DNA of 64,000 bases from Rallus limicola (GCA_022605955.1 JAKCOZ010000001.1:71244520-71308519); one strand, 5' to 3'; counted from the stretch's first letter, positions 24,401-38,532 are shown. Translations and numbers: made by a program. The notes: generated by a model from the sequence alone, not told the origin.

Positions 24401-27242
24401 TAAGGAACACGCATCCAGACTCTGTTTTTCCAGAGATGGGAGGCAAGATGGAAGCTATGCAAACAGCAAAACCCAAAAGCACTTGACAGGAAAAGGAACG
24501 AAATTAATCCTTTTTTGTTGTTAAGAAGAGGCAACCAAAAGATATGAGTTAAAACACCTCAAAATTAGGATCAATATAACTAGGTGCTTTGCCAGCAAAA
24601 GTAATGTACATTTAGTTTACAATTTCTCCATGCAGATCCTTCCGTTGCTTCAGTGCTTTTATGCTGGTTACGTGCTAATACACACGCGCACACACACAAG
24701 ATTCAGCTGTCATGTTTTCATATACATGGCAAATAATCCCCAAAGAACCATTTCTACTAATCACATTGTTCCACAGAGTTTTAAAGCACATGATTGCAGA
24801 ATAAAACCCTCACCACATATTTTTGGCCTGGATTCTAAAGGAAATTAAGTTTATGTGGTAGTGTTGTTTGTCAGTCCTCACCCTATTAAAGTTTCAACTC
24901 ACTAGTCAGTTTTGACCGCATTTGGCAGGAGACAAAAAGATCTGAATAGGTGTCATATTCTTACATCTTTGGGAGAGATTATTATGTAGGTAGAGGGGAG
25001 ACATGCAAACTAGCCTCCCACAGAGTCAAACTCTACCACAAGAGCCCAACAATCCCCTGCTTTGTTTGGCCCAGCAGCCGCTCTGTCAGCATCTGCACGT
25101 GGGCACGTTGACTCCTGTCCCGTCAACATGAGAGACACCAGATAGAAACCATGGGCCAAACCAAAAGGGAGAGGAAAGGTAATTCAGAGAAAAGGGACAG
25201 GGAAAATGAAGAGGTCCAAAGAGAAGAATCACAGGTCATGAAGGACAGAGGGCCAATGCACACAGGGGAAACAAAATTATGAAGAACCAAATTTTGTCAA
25301 CTCTACTACCTGAAGGGTAGGTGGTGGCAGCTCTTTGCCATCCTTATACCAACAAGCATGAGCTTTCCACCCCTTGGAAAGCTCACAACACACCATCCTC
25401 CCACACATCCTGGGGTAGTTGTTTACAAGCCATGTTTCATCTTCAGATATCCACAAATAATGCTGGATGCTACTGGCTACACAAATGGACCATGCCTTCA
25501 AGCTGGCAGAAGGCACAGGAGCATTGCAGCTGCAACCAAGCTCATGCTTGTGGAAGAGGCGAGGCAAACCAGATCCACTTCAATCTTGTGCCACAACTGC
25601 AATAGAAAGCAAGATCCCTCTCCAGAACTGGCATCTACAAATTGCAGCCACCTTCCTCTTCATCCCAAGAAAGAAGAAATGCACACCACATTCCATGAAG
25701 CTCTTGCTAAGGATTGGAAGAAACCCAGAGACACTACTGAAAGACAACTGGACAATACTGTCTGCAAGGAGTACAAAGAGAACAAAAGCTTACCAGCTGA
25801 ACTGAGATCCCTTGCAACCTACACAAGCCATTTTTGCCCAGGGAGCTCTCAATATCCTAAACATAGACAGCTATTAGGTGATGAGAGGTACAATCAAATT
25901 ATCCCTACTTCAGAAGAAGGGGAGGGCTGAGGGCCAGAAATAAGCAAGGACTACCATGAGAGGTGCCAAGCAGCCAGAACAGACAAGGGGAACATGCTGC
26001 AGAGCCAGAATGGACATCCTGGTTGCTAGCCAGGGCTGAGCAACCCAAGGGCAAGTCCCACAGCCACCAGTGGCAAGTGAGGCTCGCCCCACTCCCTCTC
26101 TGGGTTCAGCAGCTAGAGGAAAGACAGCTGGAAGTTTTATTTGTCTTAGTTCTTAGAAATGAATACTTCTGCTCCATGAAAGCAGAAGGCAAATACCTCC
26201 TCCCCATGTGCCCACAAGCCTTTCTGGTTTAGTTTGATTTTATTCAAGAATCTTCTTTACAACCAACTTATTATAACACTTTATTTAAGGAGTAAGAATG
26301 CTGTTACCAGCATTAAATACTCTCTCTCTAGCAATTATGGGGCATTATCCTCCGAAGAAAAACTTAATTATCTTTCAGTCTCTCTCCTCCTTTAAAGAGG
26401 TCTTGCAACAACAGGAAAAAAACAGTTTTTCTCTCAGGTAAAATACTGAGGATGCAGTTCAAGACACAGAAAAGGTGCAGGCTAAGTGCAAAACTCACGA
26501 GATAAACAAGCTGGAAAATAATTTTCCCCTTCTAGACCATCACTTTGAGTTCAGACTAATTACACAGCAATTGAAAAAGTCACCAGCTCCAGCTTCCCCC
26601 AAAGTTCTCCAGTTTTAATATGCAAACCATGTCTGCAATGGCAGCCCACTTGTCTGAGAGCACGTTATGCAGCCCACAGCCCTGTGCTACCACAGCCAGC
26701 AGGCTCAGTGAGAAGCAGGACTGGATGGCCACAACAGCCCCAACAGCTCTACTGCTGCAGCAAACGAGCCCAGATCAACACGGGTCCTGACGGCAGTGCA
26801 GAGAGACACTGGTCCTGTCAGGAGTGCTGGGTCTGTCCTGCGACAAGATGATCTCCCTCCAGCTGCAATAGTCTGGTGCTTCTTATTAACAGCAGGGTGC
26901 TGGCATCTGTAGCCCTGGGCTGTGAGCCACTGCAGTGCGTCAAGAGCAAGGCAGCAAGGTTGATGGGCTAGAGCTTCAAAACACTGGGGCTGGGAACAAG
27001 ACAGAGCCTGAGCATAAAGATATCCAACAAAAACAATAAGCCTTAAATCACAATGAATTACAACTGACAGATGCATTGCAGCAGAGCGTGCAACTGAGCT
27101 GGGTGGGGCTATCCGACCCTAGAAAACAGGATCTTCACCTACAAGCTTTCCAACTCAACTTGGTCCTATTAACTCTTGTACTTCACCCACCCAGTTTTCA
27201 TTCTCATGCAAGCAACAACAGCCCTCACCACCACAGCAGCCA

Positions 27243-27268
27243 ATTCATCTTTCACGTGAAAGATGAAT
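27243..27268. repeat. 26-bp perfect palindrome centred on an E-box
   Basis: The sequence is identical to its own reverse complement for 13 bases each side of the centre (between 27,255 and 27,256), with no spacer. The central six bases are CACGTG, an E-box, flanked on each side by CTTT/AAAG. Whether any bHLH factor binds there cannot be told from sequence. Confidence 0.92.
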
Positions 27269-30200
27269 AAATACTCCATACTTAACTGGTCGGTCGGTTT
27301 CTTTTGTGGCAGGGAGGTGGTTTGGTTTTCTTAAAGGAAAGAGGGAAACTTTGCTTAGACTCCAAAAATAAAGTGAGACGTAAAATAACTACTTACAAGA
27401 TGCTGGGGGCAAACAAGTGCTCCATTAAGTATGTGCTGCATTGTATCTTTTTTTAGAAATCATCTAATAAGCATCTTTCCCATGGGAGACCGTTACTATA
27501 AGAAGCCACATACATCCTACACAAGGATGTCTCTATTCACCTTCTTACATCAGGATGTTCCTAGAATCCAGTAACTTAGCAAACCAGATTTTTTTAACTG
27601 CTGTGCAAAATTTGGGCCACAGCCTTCAAGATCACTTAACCTGATTATTTTTCACCATGTAAACTGGAGAAAGGGCCATCTTCAGAAACATATTCTGAAG
27701 GTGGTGGAGCACAGGGATAGGCATCCCCTGCACACAAGGGTTGGATGAACTCTAAGCCTTCCACTGGAAGGTAGCAGAATCTGATGCCTGGAGCCATACC
27801 ATGTTGTTGTCCCATGTGGGAGACGGTGGAAGCAATGGGAGAAGCAGGCAAAGTCTTTTCAGAGAAAGTCAGACTCATACCCCTCACCTTCTGCAATCCA
27901 ACCCACACCCATGACTGTACCTGGTGTTTTACTCTCTACATTAGAGGCCCCTCCACAGAGACTGTAAGAGATTGCTTCAATTATGGTGTCAAGATATAGA
28001 AAAAAAGGCTTTTGGGTGACTGTATCTTTCTGCCTCAGTTCCTTTTATCCTGAGATGCCCCCTTAAGAATCCTACACCTTTGTGAAGGGGAAAATATAGC
28101 CTCCCATACTTAATCAAATTGTAAAAAACAGCTCCTGCTTTATCTACAGTGCAAGTCATCACTTTCAAAAACGCTGGGTTTATGAGGCACAGGTAAAAGG
28201 AAGACATAAGAATACTGGTAAATTGTTCTGAATTTCTACCTCAATATTTTCCAGTGGCTGCCTTAAGTGTTTTCATAATCGTAAACAGTCAGTTGTTCAG
28301 ATTCTGATTAGGCACAGAAGCACCGCCCCAATAAGAGGCATAGGCTGTTTTTACTTGGATTTCCACAGAACCCCCAGCTACTGAGCTCCCAACACTAATC
28401 CCTTCCCATTCACCCCTTGTTTATTACCTTGTACAGTAGTATACCTACAGGAGTATACCTGGTGTACTCCTTAGGTACCTAGCACATCTCTAACCCCAGC
28501 AACGACAAGGCCTAGCAGATGTCAAACTGCAAATCCCCCCCAAATTTAAAAGGGGATGCAAGTTGAAACAAGCATGACACAGGACTACATAAATGACACG
28601 CTCTCTACTGAAGGGGATCTAGACAAACCAGAACAACATGAGAAATGAAGTGCAGAGAAGGGTGGATTAGGAAGATCTGTATGAGCAGCATGTGCAGCAC
28701 AGAACAGATTGCCTTGTGGAGAAGCCGACTAGCTCTGTTCTGCAGAGAAACATGTCTCAAGCACAAGGCTGCCAACATGCAACACCCTGTTCTTTTTTCA
28801 TACAGGATTTTTCTTCCCTTTCTTTAAGCAAGTTGGGGACCCACAGGCTGTGAGATCACCTGCTGCAAGATGGAATTACTAAAACAACTTCCCACAGGTC
28901 CTTCCGGGCTCATTAAACCCCAGTAACCCTCACATACACGGCAGCAATGCAGCTGGTGCTAATGCATTTCCCTTTTCTGCTTGCATCACCAGTTCTTACT
29001 CATTAGGGCACTTATAATCTTTATATAGAATTCCTTTATGTTGCCTAATTGCCAAGAAGTAATCACTCTCCTCTTCCCCTGGTAATACAAATGAGACAGA
29101 GCTGAAAAGTGATTTCATTTGCCATTTATTCCATGGCTCTCCTTCCCAAAAGTTTCTTTCAGATGTTCTGTATGAAGTCAGATACACTGGGTCATTAGAA
29201 AGCACCTCCAAGAAACCCAGTGTTTCATCAGGTTTTGAGTGGAAGAGATGAGTAATTTAGGAAGCTTTGTATCTTTGAGTTTACTTGGCATTTCTTGCCA
29301 AAAGAAATCCATGAATTTCCTTTCTTAGGGAAGAAAAACAACCCAGAGAGCACTGAAGAATTCGACTCTCTGCTCAGAGAGGGGTAAAAGGACTTTAACC
29401 CGATGCTCAGAAAGAGTCAGCTCCACGTCAGACAGGCACAGGAGGGGACAGCATGGCAGACACAGCTACCGCCCGCAGCAGGACAGCAAGGCAGAGCCCG
29501 GTCTGCCCCAGCTCAACTTTGTCCCCAGAGCCACAGGAGTGCTGTCTGGTAATTACACTGCAGCGTGGTCTGGCAAGCCACAGACTTCTCGCTTCAGGTT
29601 CAGGGCTCTGCTGCCAACTCACCCGGGGGCTCCAGTACATTTCTTTACCGTATTGTTTTGGACTTCTCTCAGGGAAAGCAAGAAAAGATAGCTTAAATCC
29701 AGGGCTGTTTTTCTATGCTAAGGCTACGGTCCTGGGCATTCAATCCAAACTTCAAAGGCCGACCTCGCTATGGCTTTTTCAGTGTTCTGTTGGACAATAA
29801 ATACACCGGATGCTGAAAAGGTCACTGCTGAAATAATCACTGTCCCGCACTGACTACCACTCCCTACAAGCGAGTCAAAAATAGGGACCACAGATTTGTA
29901 TTCACCCTTCCCTGTAACTCAAGAGTCCTCAACAGATTATTTTGCTCCTGGCCGAGCCTTAGTCATTGCTGAGCCCTCCAAATTTCTCTATACATTCACT
30001 AAGGGAGGGAAAACGAATCACCGGATTGCAGGGCCTCGTTACACGCAAGCCTCATTGCTTTCACTGCTCAACACCACCCACCTCAAGCAAACAAATAGGC
30101 TCCAAACCACAAAAATACCACTATTTAAGACAAAAGGGAGAAAATCGTTTTTAAAGAGTAGAACAATTCAGAGAGTCTGCATTTGCAAAGATGTTCTTCT

Positions 30201-32936
30201 ACATGCCTCTGTGTTTTCAAACAGCCTTTCTGTACTGCAGTGAGATCTGTGTAATTACTATGCACAGAGAAACATAATTGTACTGTATTAACAATTAAAG
30301 TTTTGACTTCCTATCCAAGGGCTCTATTACTTTTAATTAAAATTTAATGTTGCAAATCCATACCATGAAGTCAGCTCCAATAAATGCTCACATCATCTCT
30401 GAGACAAGGATGCTGACACAGAATCAAAAATAAACATTGTTAGTACAGACAAAACCAAACAAATACACAGAGGTCCAGGAAATGGTTTTGAGGGCTGAAC
30501 ATCACATAATCCATCAGCATCTTTTCAAGGCCACCACAAGTCCCCTTAACTCCTTGTGTGGTTAGAGCACTTCACAACATTTCCCATCAGATCTGCAGCA
30601 CTGTGAGGATGGCAGCTGGGATTTCCCATAAGGCAACTGTGCAAAGCCAGAGAGAGGCAAGACCCAACGGTGCTGCAAAGTCGAGAAAGTGAGAGCACAT
30701 TGAACAAGGGCAACATGAGAGTCTGCTAGCCCAACCTAACACCAGAATTTTATCTGTCTGAAAATAAGGGAGCTGGTTTTAACAGAAAGGGCACTTTTCA
30801 CAGGGTTACAGCACTGACTTAATGCAGCACCACCTAAACATTCATCTCCTCGAGCCAAGGCTGGATTAGCCTCAGAAAGCCAGGTTCCGACTCTCATACT
30901 TGCACACCATGCAAGCAGAATGAGAAGGTACCAGGGTAGGGCTAAACCAATTTTGAATGTTCTCTGAGTCCTTTCATGTCGGTCACAGATCCTTTATAGT
31001 CGGAGTTGCAATAATTCAGTCTAGTCATAAACCCTGAGGGAGAATGATCCAGACGTACATGTACCCACAGATTCAGGAGCTGGAGCTCACTGCTCCCCCA
31101 AGCTGTAATTAGCCCCGAGATGGTCTGAAGGGGCAGGGTGGGGTGGGAAAGGGAGTAAGATTGAAGGAAGAGAGAGGAGCCACGTGGCCAACAGAGAACC
31201 TTCCCTGAGGAGGCACCCTCTAACCTGGGCTGGAGGGAGAGGCTCTCACTGCCACATGGCCATCCCACTGCTCTCCTGCTCCAGCCAGCCCATGCAGGGA
31301 GGAAGAAGGACTGTGCTGCAGGCAGGCACATCTGGCAAGCAGCTCCCACAGGCAGCCACCAGCTCTGATAAGTGAGATTGCAGACAGGGCAGCAAGGACC
31401 TTTGCTGCATCCCCTCGACAGCTGTCCCCCCAGCTTCACTCAATCTAAATTCGATGGTGCTGATCATCTGGGTGAGTGCCTATTTCAAAACAAACTTAAA
31501 AACCTAAGTGGCTTCATAACTGCAATGGCCAGGAACTCATTTTGGCAAAGTGAAGAGCTTTCTGGAAAGCAGAGCCAGGAAAACAACAAACGAATGCCCA
31601 TACAATTTGTCTCACTGGTCCTCCCAGTAGCCATTTCATTATGTCACTGTTTTCCTAACTAATAAAGGTCAAACTATAATTGTTGTTACTTTAGATTTCT
31701 AGTTTATCTCAAATGAAAGGCATTCATATGCCAGGAAGAAACAAAAAGGACATTTATTCGCCCTACAGATGCTATAAAAAACTCAGTTCAGAAAGAAAAA
31801 AAGAAATCATTCTTTTCCTAGTCTTTTTTAAAAGAGAGAAAAAACAGTGAACAAGAAGCCAAGATCATTAGAGAACAGGAGAGAAATAAGAAAATAAAAA
31901 AAAAGAAGGAAGAAAACCAGCAATACGAGCTTTTATTCCCAAGAGCTCCTTCTCAATAACTTAGGAGACTCCAGGCAATGCAGCTGTACTTCCTGTGACC
32001 TGCAGCGTTTGGTTTGGGAACAGGAGGAAGGTCACCACCTTGGAACAGCCCAGTAAGGCCATAGAGCGCATGCAGAGTGCTCAACTTGGAAACACATTAC
32101 ACCAGGGCAGGGAGATGAACTAAAAGGTCCTGCAGGAAGCCCTTTCTCATGGCGCAGGAGCCAAGCACTGCTCATCAGCAGAGCAGTCTAGCAGAGGACA
32201 CCCACTCCGGCTCACACACAGCAGCAGGCTTCTCCCAGGAGTCCTTTGGGACAGCCTGCAGCAGCAACGGGAGACAGAACTCTCTCACAACACACAGGTA
32301 GAAGAGAACACCAACCAGGTAACACACACGTGTTGTCCTCGCTCCCAGCTGCAGGCAGGCTGGGTACTCCTAAGAGTGGTATAACCAAGTAGGAAATTCA
32401 GATCACAATTATCTGTGCTTCTTGCCATAAAAAGCATTTGGAAATGACATAAGCAGCTAGACACACAATGTATTTTATAAAGCACACAGCCTGAGGAACA
32501 TCACTTGATGTATTATTGATAGGAAGCCAATTCTGAGGCGAGACGGACTTCAAGCAGCACCACAGCAGGAGGGCAGGCTACAGGGAAAGAAAATGACAGA
32601 AGAAAAACGCTAAACTGCCGCAGGACTTAGATAAATGGGAGTAATTAATTAGTGGAGAGTTTGTCTACATTGAAAAATTAACACAAGCACTGCCTCTAAC
32701 TTGACCTCCCACCTACATCTTTAATTGGAGCACGATGCTTTTAACTTGAGTTGGCAGGAAGCACGGGTAAACTTTGATTAACCACAATTAAGCAATACCT
32801 AAGCACCAGTGGAAGCAGGCAATACTCGGGAATCCTTAAGTTCTCCAAGTCTGCCCCACTACTTTCCCCTGCCACCTGTATAGCTCAAACTCCATCATAT
32901 CCCTGTGGACAAATCCAGAAAGCAACAAAACTCCTT

Positions 32937-33000
32937 CATATATATTTTTATAAATATTTTAAATATATTTATTTTAAAGGTTTAGTGCTATATATAAACA
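32937..33000. repeat. AT-rich island
   Basis: An almost pure A/T stretch of ATATTTTTATAAATATTTT type, about 60 bases long, grading into TATATATAAAC. It is probably low-complexity sequence, with no further feature seen. Confidence 0.7.
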
Positions 33001-36000
33001 CAGCAGTGCGTTCGGCCCCTTTGGCATCCTGCAAGCACAGCTAATGCTATCCACAGCAGTATTCTTCCTTCAAAGGACACCCAAGATCACTTGGGCTTGA
33101 CTTTTAAGAGAGGGGTCATCTCCACCAGGATACACAGCTGAGACCACCCTCCTGCTAACTCTTTGGCCACTCACCAGGGCAGGGGTGACGAGCACCATTC
33201 AGTATTTCAAGCACACAAACCCTTTGCTGCTAGCAGGAGCCAGTATCAAGCTCAATATACACAGGCAAGATCGCGATGAGCTTAACTGGGTTGTGAAGAG
33301 TGTCAGCAGGAAAAAAAAAAAAAGAAAAAGGAGATGAGGTTGCAAGTCCTTGAGAAATAGGAGGGGAAGTATCAGCTATGCTTGCCTAGAGCATGGAGGC
33401 ATTTCACCCTGCATTGGGATCCCTTGAGGTGGAACCCAGCCAGAAAGCCCAAATAATAGCCCTTCTCCTCACAAAACTACTGCCATATCTTGACTGTTCA
33501 CAAGCTGTCTGGAATACAGTTTTAAACTCATTAAAAATACAATGGGGAAAAGAAAATCCCTCCTTCCATCACTCTGAGAAGATACTAACTCAATGCTTTC
33601 TCCATTCTTGCTTTGGCTGGTTTTCATTACACAGCTCCCCAACAGCTAAATGCTTTCTTCAAAATCAGCAAATTTAAAAGTACTGGGGTTTTACATATAT
33701 TTTTATACCTAGTCCCTGCACATGATGCTATTTGAAACCTTTAAGTATTGCATATGCAGAGATATGGAAATTTTGGTTTTATGTGGATTAAAAGTCAGCA
33801 TTGTGTCTTTTGCAAGAAATTAAATTAACAGAAAGCATCTTTTAATAATTGTAAGAGCTCTACGACAATTCAATTTGCAAAAGGACAGACCAGGATTGTG
33901 CATTGCATTAGGTGGTTTATCAAGTGCTTCAATGGAAGATGGGGCTCAGAACCTTGTCCAGAAGTTTAACACCGTCTTGTACTGTTCCAGCAACGCAGTC
34001 AGTCAACAGAAAACAATGATGGCAGCAACCGCTCACTCTGGTCACAGGCTACGCTGCATCACAGCCTGAAAATCTGGAAGTCTCTGGGTACCAGCTAATG
34101 TAATCCAACTGAGCTGCAGCCAGGATCAACTTTGTGAAGGCAAGTTAATACTGATCTGCTTTATTCTCTTTTCCTAAAATGAAGCCAGCTCTGCACCGCC
34201 GGAGGCCCCAGCCTTGTGAAGGAGGAAGCCTGGCTGTTCCGTTCCTAAACCCTGCATGGGGTCTTGGCAGAGACTCCTTGGTGCAGGTAACCTCAGAGGA
34301 TGCACACAAGAAGGACAAGAGGAAGAAATGCAGACAAAAGACAGACAGCATCAACATATGGGAAGGACCTGAAAAAACAAAGAAGCCCAAGGACAAAGCC
34401 TGCTACGTGCATGTGAGCAGTTGTCCCTACCAAATACAGAAGACACTTCCAGTGGCAACAGCCCAACCACAGGAAAGCTCACTTCAACATACTGACCCCT
34501 CCATCTGCCTATGCCTCCCTGAAAAGTGCCACTCACACCCAGCTGCACAGTCTGCCTTTGCACCCTGCAAGGGCTCTGTGTGCTACACAGTCAGAGGCAG
34601 CCCCATCTCAGATCCAAAAGTACAAAGACAGAAAGCAGGACAGCAAGAAAGCGGTGAAAATGGGGGAGGCAACATATCCCAGCCTCAGAGGGAACAAGCG
34701 GCAGAGCTACAAACAGAGCTCAGTCTGGCCCCATCCACCCAGCCGCAGCTCCAGCATGAGCACAACCAGCTTTTGTGCAAATGCTGAGACATGGAGCATA
34801 TTCCAAACAAATAGTCCTTAGAGGTGAAAAAGAAAGATGCATCAAGTAAGACTTTTGGGACAGCTTCTTTTGCTCCCTGCTTCATGGGCTTTTGCCTATT
34901 TTTAGTAAGTTGTCTTTGCGGATGCCAAAATAACATTTCTCCCCCACTGCACATACACAGCTGGACATGAATCTTCACAATCTGACTGGCAGCATCTGCA
35001 TTAAGCTTCACAGATGTGAAATATTATAGGAAGTCTCAAGAGGAAGCCTCTTCTCTGGAAATCCAAACACAAGTAGTTAATATGGTCCCAGTGCCGAACA
35101 TACCGCCCATAGGAAGGAGAGACTCACAGATGCAGTGTTACAAAGTTCTGTCCTGCTGCCAGCACTATTTCCTCCTTCCTTTATTCCTAAGCAGCACCCT
35201 TAGAAGAAATCAACATGCACAATTCAAACACTGTAATACTGATTCGGTCCTTTTCCCCAAAACAGCTGCTATTAGTGCAAAGGAACACAGCTATGGATCA
35301 GCATTTTGCTTGGACACTGCCTCCTCGGTCATTGCAGCTCTCCAGAAAGGCTGTAGCTCTATTTATGTGCACTAGATCGATGCTATCTCTGCATGGGTAG
35401 GAGAGCCAGACGTGGGTGCTGCTTTCCCACAGAAGGCGGCTGCTGTGTGTTCCCATGCTGACCTGCAGTTTGGAATTCCTAGGTAGCATCCATCCCTTTC
35501 TACTCCCAGCCCTGTGATCAGCAAGTGGCATTGCAAATCCTCCACATCATCACAAAGCTCTTACTGTTCAAGCCCTGCATAAACCAGACTGTAAAATTAC
35601 ACTGGCCTCCACTGCTCTTTGACACCGGCACACCTCCCAGAGCATGCATGTTTTGGTATGCTTTTCATTCCTCACCAGGCCTAAAATGCTCACTGGAGAA
35701 CTGTGCCCACTCCAAAGACACAACCCAGCAAATCTCTGTTCCCCCAGGGGCTGACTGACTCCAACTCCACTCAGGGAAAATCACCAGACCGCTGAGGCTG
35801 TCCTTAATGCCATCACTGCTGGAGAGTCCACCTTACACTCACCCTTGGGAAAAATGGAAGAGGGCCAGAGTCAGCCCCAGAGACAGGTTTCCCTGCTATG
35901 GTGGGTAGTGCCAAGCTCTCAGTTGGCAGTTTGGCTGCCAACCAGTCTCTGGTGTTTCCTGACCCCCACAAGAGGCTCTGCAGCAGGAACAGTCCTGTTG

Positions 36001-37896
36001 CCCACCCACTCAAAGGCTGCCCCAGACAGACTGTTTTCCGCTGCTTTCCACATCCCTGCCACACGCTCCGTTGCTGAGGAGCACAGGGAGGAAGCAGGCA
36101 TACAGGAACAGTGTGCAAAGTCCTGCCATGCACGTGAACCTTCTCCAGTCTGCCCAGTGTTAGCAGCACACACAAGCTGACCTCTCCCTCCTCCATAGGA
36201 AGGAGTATGTGGGTCCACCACCCACAGCTTCACCCTCAGCAAGGCCACGTTTAGCTACTCCATCTCCCACACTCCCCCTGCCTCCCTATACCCACAGTTC
36301 CCTCCCATAAATCTGCCTCATTTCTTGCAAACGCCTACGCAGTGAGCTTGGCGTACTGGCTTGTCTCAAAACTCATCGAGCCTTGTGCAGGCACAGCCAA
36401 CTTTTCAAGGAGGATTGACTTTTCATCCTTCACAGCCTCAAAACTATGCAACATGTTGAGCCCGTGCTGTAACCTCTCTTTTATCACAGAATGGGTAACA
36501 CAGTTTAATTTGGATTAATTTCACGTATGGTTTCTATCAGAACCTGAAGAACCTCTGGCTGCCCTTGCACTTCTGTAAAAACATCAACTAGATCCAGGCA
36601 TGAGGCTCTAGATACAGGAAGCGATGTCTCTGCCTCAAAGTTTTACAATGCAAGCTAGACAAGAAGGATTAAAGAAAGGACACCACAGACATTATAAATT
36701 ACAGTGCTTTGAATGTCCCACGTGCCTGTGGGAGACTGCAGGCTGCAGTACACAGGGCAGGGATGTGTGCTTAGAGGACGTACCCCGTGACAGGTGGCAG
36801 CATGCAAATGGAGCACAACCTCCAACAAACCCATGGAGGCCCTTGAGGGTCACACACACTTTGGCTGCTTGAGGCCACTTTTCCTCTCCACTGCTCTTAA
36901 GAGTGGCCAACAGGACAAGGGACACTTGGTCCAGCTGTAACACCAGGGATTGCAAGGGGCAGCCAGCTAGCTGAGCACAGCTGGTCCAAAACTTCACAGC
37001 CTGGAAGTCATCATTTAGTTTATATATGTCAAGGGAGAGTATTCTGGCCTGTACTGTTGTTGTATCCTTAACCCTCTGACTTTTAACTGTTGGAGCCCGC
37101 AGGATCGCCTGTTCTGGCACAGCTGACTCCAGAGGAGCTTCACCAGCCCAGCCCAGTCTGCTGCAGGCCCTCTGTGGGGCCTGTCTCCTTGCTCCTGATT
37201 TCCAGGCCCCAAGGCTTCAGCAGCTGAGACCCTACCACCCCTTCCATGCAGGGTGCAGGATCAGGATGTCTGCCTCCCTTCACCAACTACATCTCTAACA
37301 TCTCATCCAGACAAAGCAGACAGCACAGGCATCTTCACTTGGGCTATCACTGGATCTCTAGCCCTGTTAATCTCTCCCTCTCTCCAGAAACACCTATCAA
37401 GTGGGACTACGCAAGTTGAGGTCTCAAAGCAAAAGTGTGACTTTCACTGCCTCTAGTAATGAGGCTTCATCGACTGCACTGTGTTTGCTCACTCTGCTTA
37501 TGGCAAGATACATCTTACCCACAAACATTCCAATGTCAAAGGACAAAAGAGACAGCAAACCCAGTGCACCTCAGAATAAAGCTGGTAGGACCCATTTCTT
37601 CCTTTTAGCACAGAAAAACAGAGTACCTAACCCACCCACCCCGTTTCACTCCCAAATGCATACTCTGCCCAAGCTACATGAGCACAGCTGGATCTAAGGA
37701 GGGGAAATGTTCTTCCTCCTCACATGAAACTGTAAAGCCAGGCCCTAATTGCCACAGCTACAGAAAGATGATACAGCACATTCAGTAAGAGGAATTAACT
37801 GCAGTATCACAGCCAAATTCCAATTTAGCATCAGCCCAGCTGGATACACTGTCCTAAACAACCAAGCAGCTGATCCTATGCCACAAGTACTCAATT

Positions 37897-38532
37897 TCAC
37901 AGAATCACAGGATCTTAGGGGTTGGAAGGGACCTCAAGAGATCATCAGGTCCAACCCCCCTGCCAAAGCAGGCTCCCTATCTCATATTGCATAGATAGGC
38001 ATCCAGACGAGACTTGAATATCTCCAGAGAAGGAGACTCCACCACCTCCCTGGGCAGCCTATTCCACTGCTCCCTCACCCTCACTGTGAAAAAGTTCATC
38101 CGCATGTTGGTGTGGAACTTCCTGTGCTCTAGCTTACAGCCATTGCCCCTTGTCCTGTCCCCACAGACCACTGAAAAGGGGCTGGCCAATTCCCCCTGCA
38201 TCCCAAGTATAAGATATTTATAAACACTAATTAGGTCCCCCCTAAGTCTTCTTTTCTCCAGGCTGAACAGACCCAGCTCACTCAGCCTTTCCTCGTAGGG
38301 TAGATGTTCCAGGCCCCTAATCATCTTTGTTGCCCTTCTCTGGACTCTCTCCAGAAGGTCCCTGTCTTTTTTATACCAGGGGGCCCAGAACTGGACACAG
38401 TACTCCAGGTGGGGCCTGACCAACGCAGAGTAGAGGGGGAGGATCACCTCCTTCGACCTGCTGGACACACTCTTCCTGATGCATCCCAGGATCCCATTGG
38501 CTCTCTTAGCCACCAGTGCACACTGCTGGCTC
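37897..38532 (-). mobile_element. CR1 LINE, 5'-truncated, well preserved
   Basis: On the minus strand this is the last roughly 640 bases of a CR1 element: the C-terminal part of ORF2, a short 3' UTR and the CR1 terminus (the + strand shows CACAGAATCACAG then GGTTGGAAGGGACCTCAAGA at the left end). The 5' truncation lies near 38,532, where similarity stops just upstream of the [15 protein letters not shown] block. The frame is uninterrupted to its natural stop, so this is the youngest-looking CR1 in the window. Confidence 0.9.
37977..38532 (-). pseudogene. CR1 ORF2 C-terminal fragment, frame intact
   Basis: The open frame runs to a TAG stop at 37,977-37,979. It reads through the standard CR1 C-terminal landmarks: [74 protein letters not shown] and [20 protein letters not shown]. 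This region follows the reverse transcriptase palm and contains no catalytic residues. The open frame extends about 20 codons beyond the element into flanking DNA, up to an ATG at 38,591. That extension is probably chance, not a real start. It is a dead 5'-truncated remnant despite the clean frame. Confidence 0.88.

Larger units (their letters stand above)
12741..37896. other. Long non-coding interval, probably intronic
   Basis: About 25 kb without a recognisable exon. It contains the two inverted-repeat structures at 21.4 and 27.2 kb, a duplicated 60-70 bp segment (17.8 and 19.4 kb), a polypurine tract (18.4 kb), short CA runs (21.13 and 24.68 kb) and an AT-rich island (32.94-33.00 kb). The longest open frames (about 25.4-25.9, 15.5-16.1 and 34.2-34.8 kb, roughly 190-206 codons) have no domain or family resemblance. 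Their lengths are within chance expectation for a region this size. If the leftward promoter at 50 kb is real, this would be first-intron sequence. Confidence 0.5.

Noticed and set aside
25358..25930. 190-codon open frame on the + strand
   Set aside because: No motif or family recognised, and a second frame is open over the same bases. Likely chance.
32641..32810. Possible ancient reptile-type repeat (TTTGTCTACATTGAAAAATTAA)
   Set aside because: The resemblance to amniote repeats containing GTCTACACT is short, and I could not align the remainder to any family.
34179..34787. 202-codon open frame on the + strand
   Set aside because: No recognisable protein. Composition is like the flanks and the length is within chance expectation.
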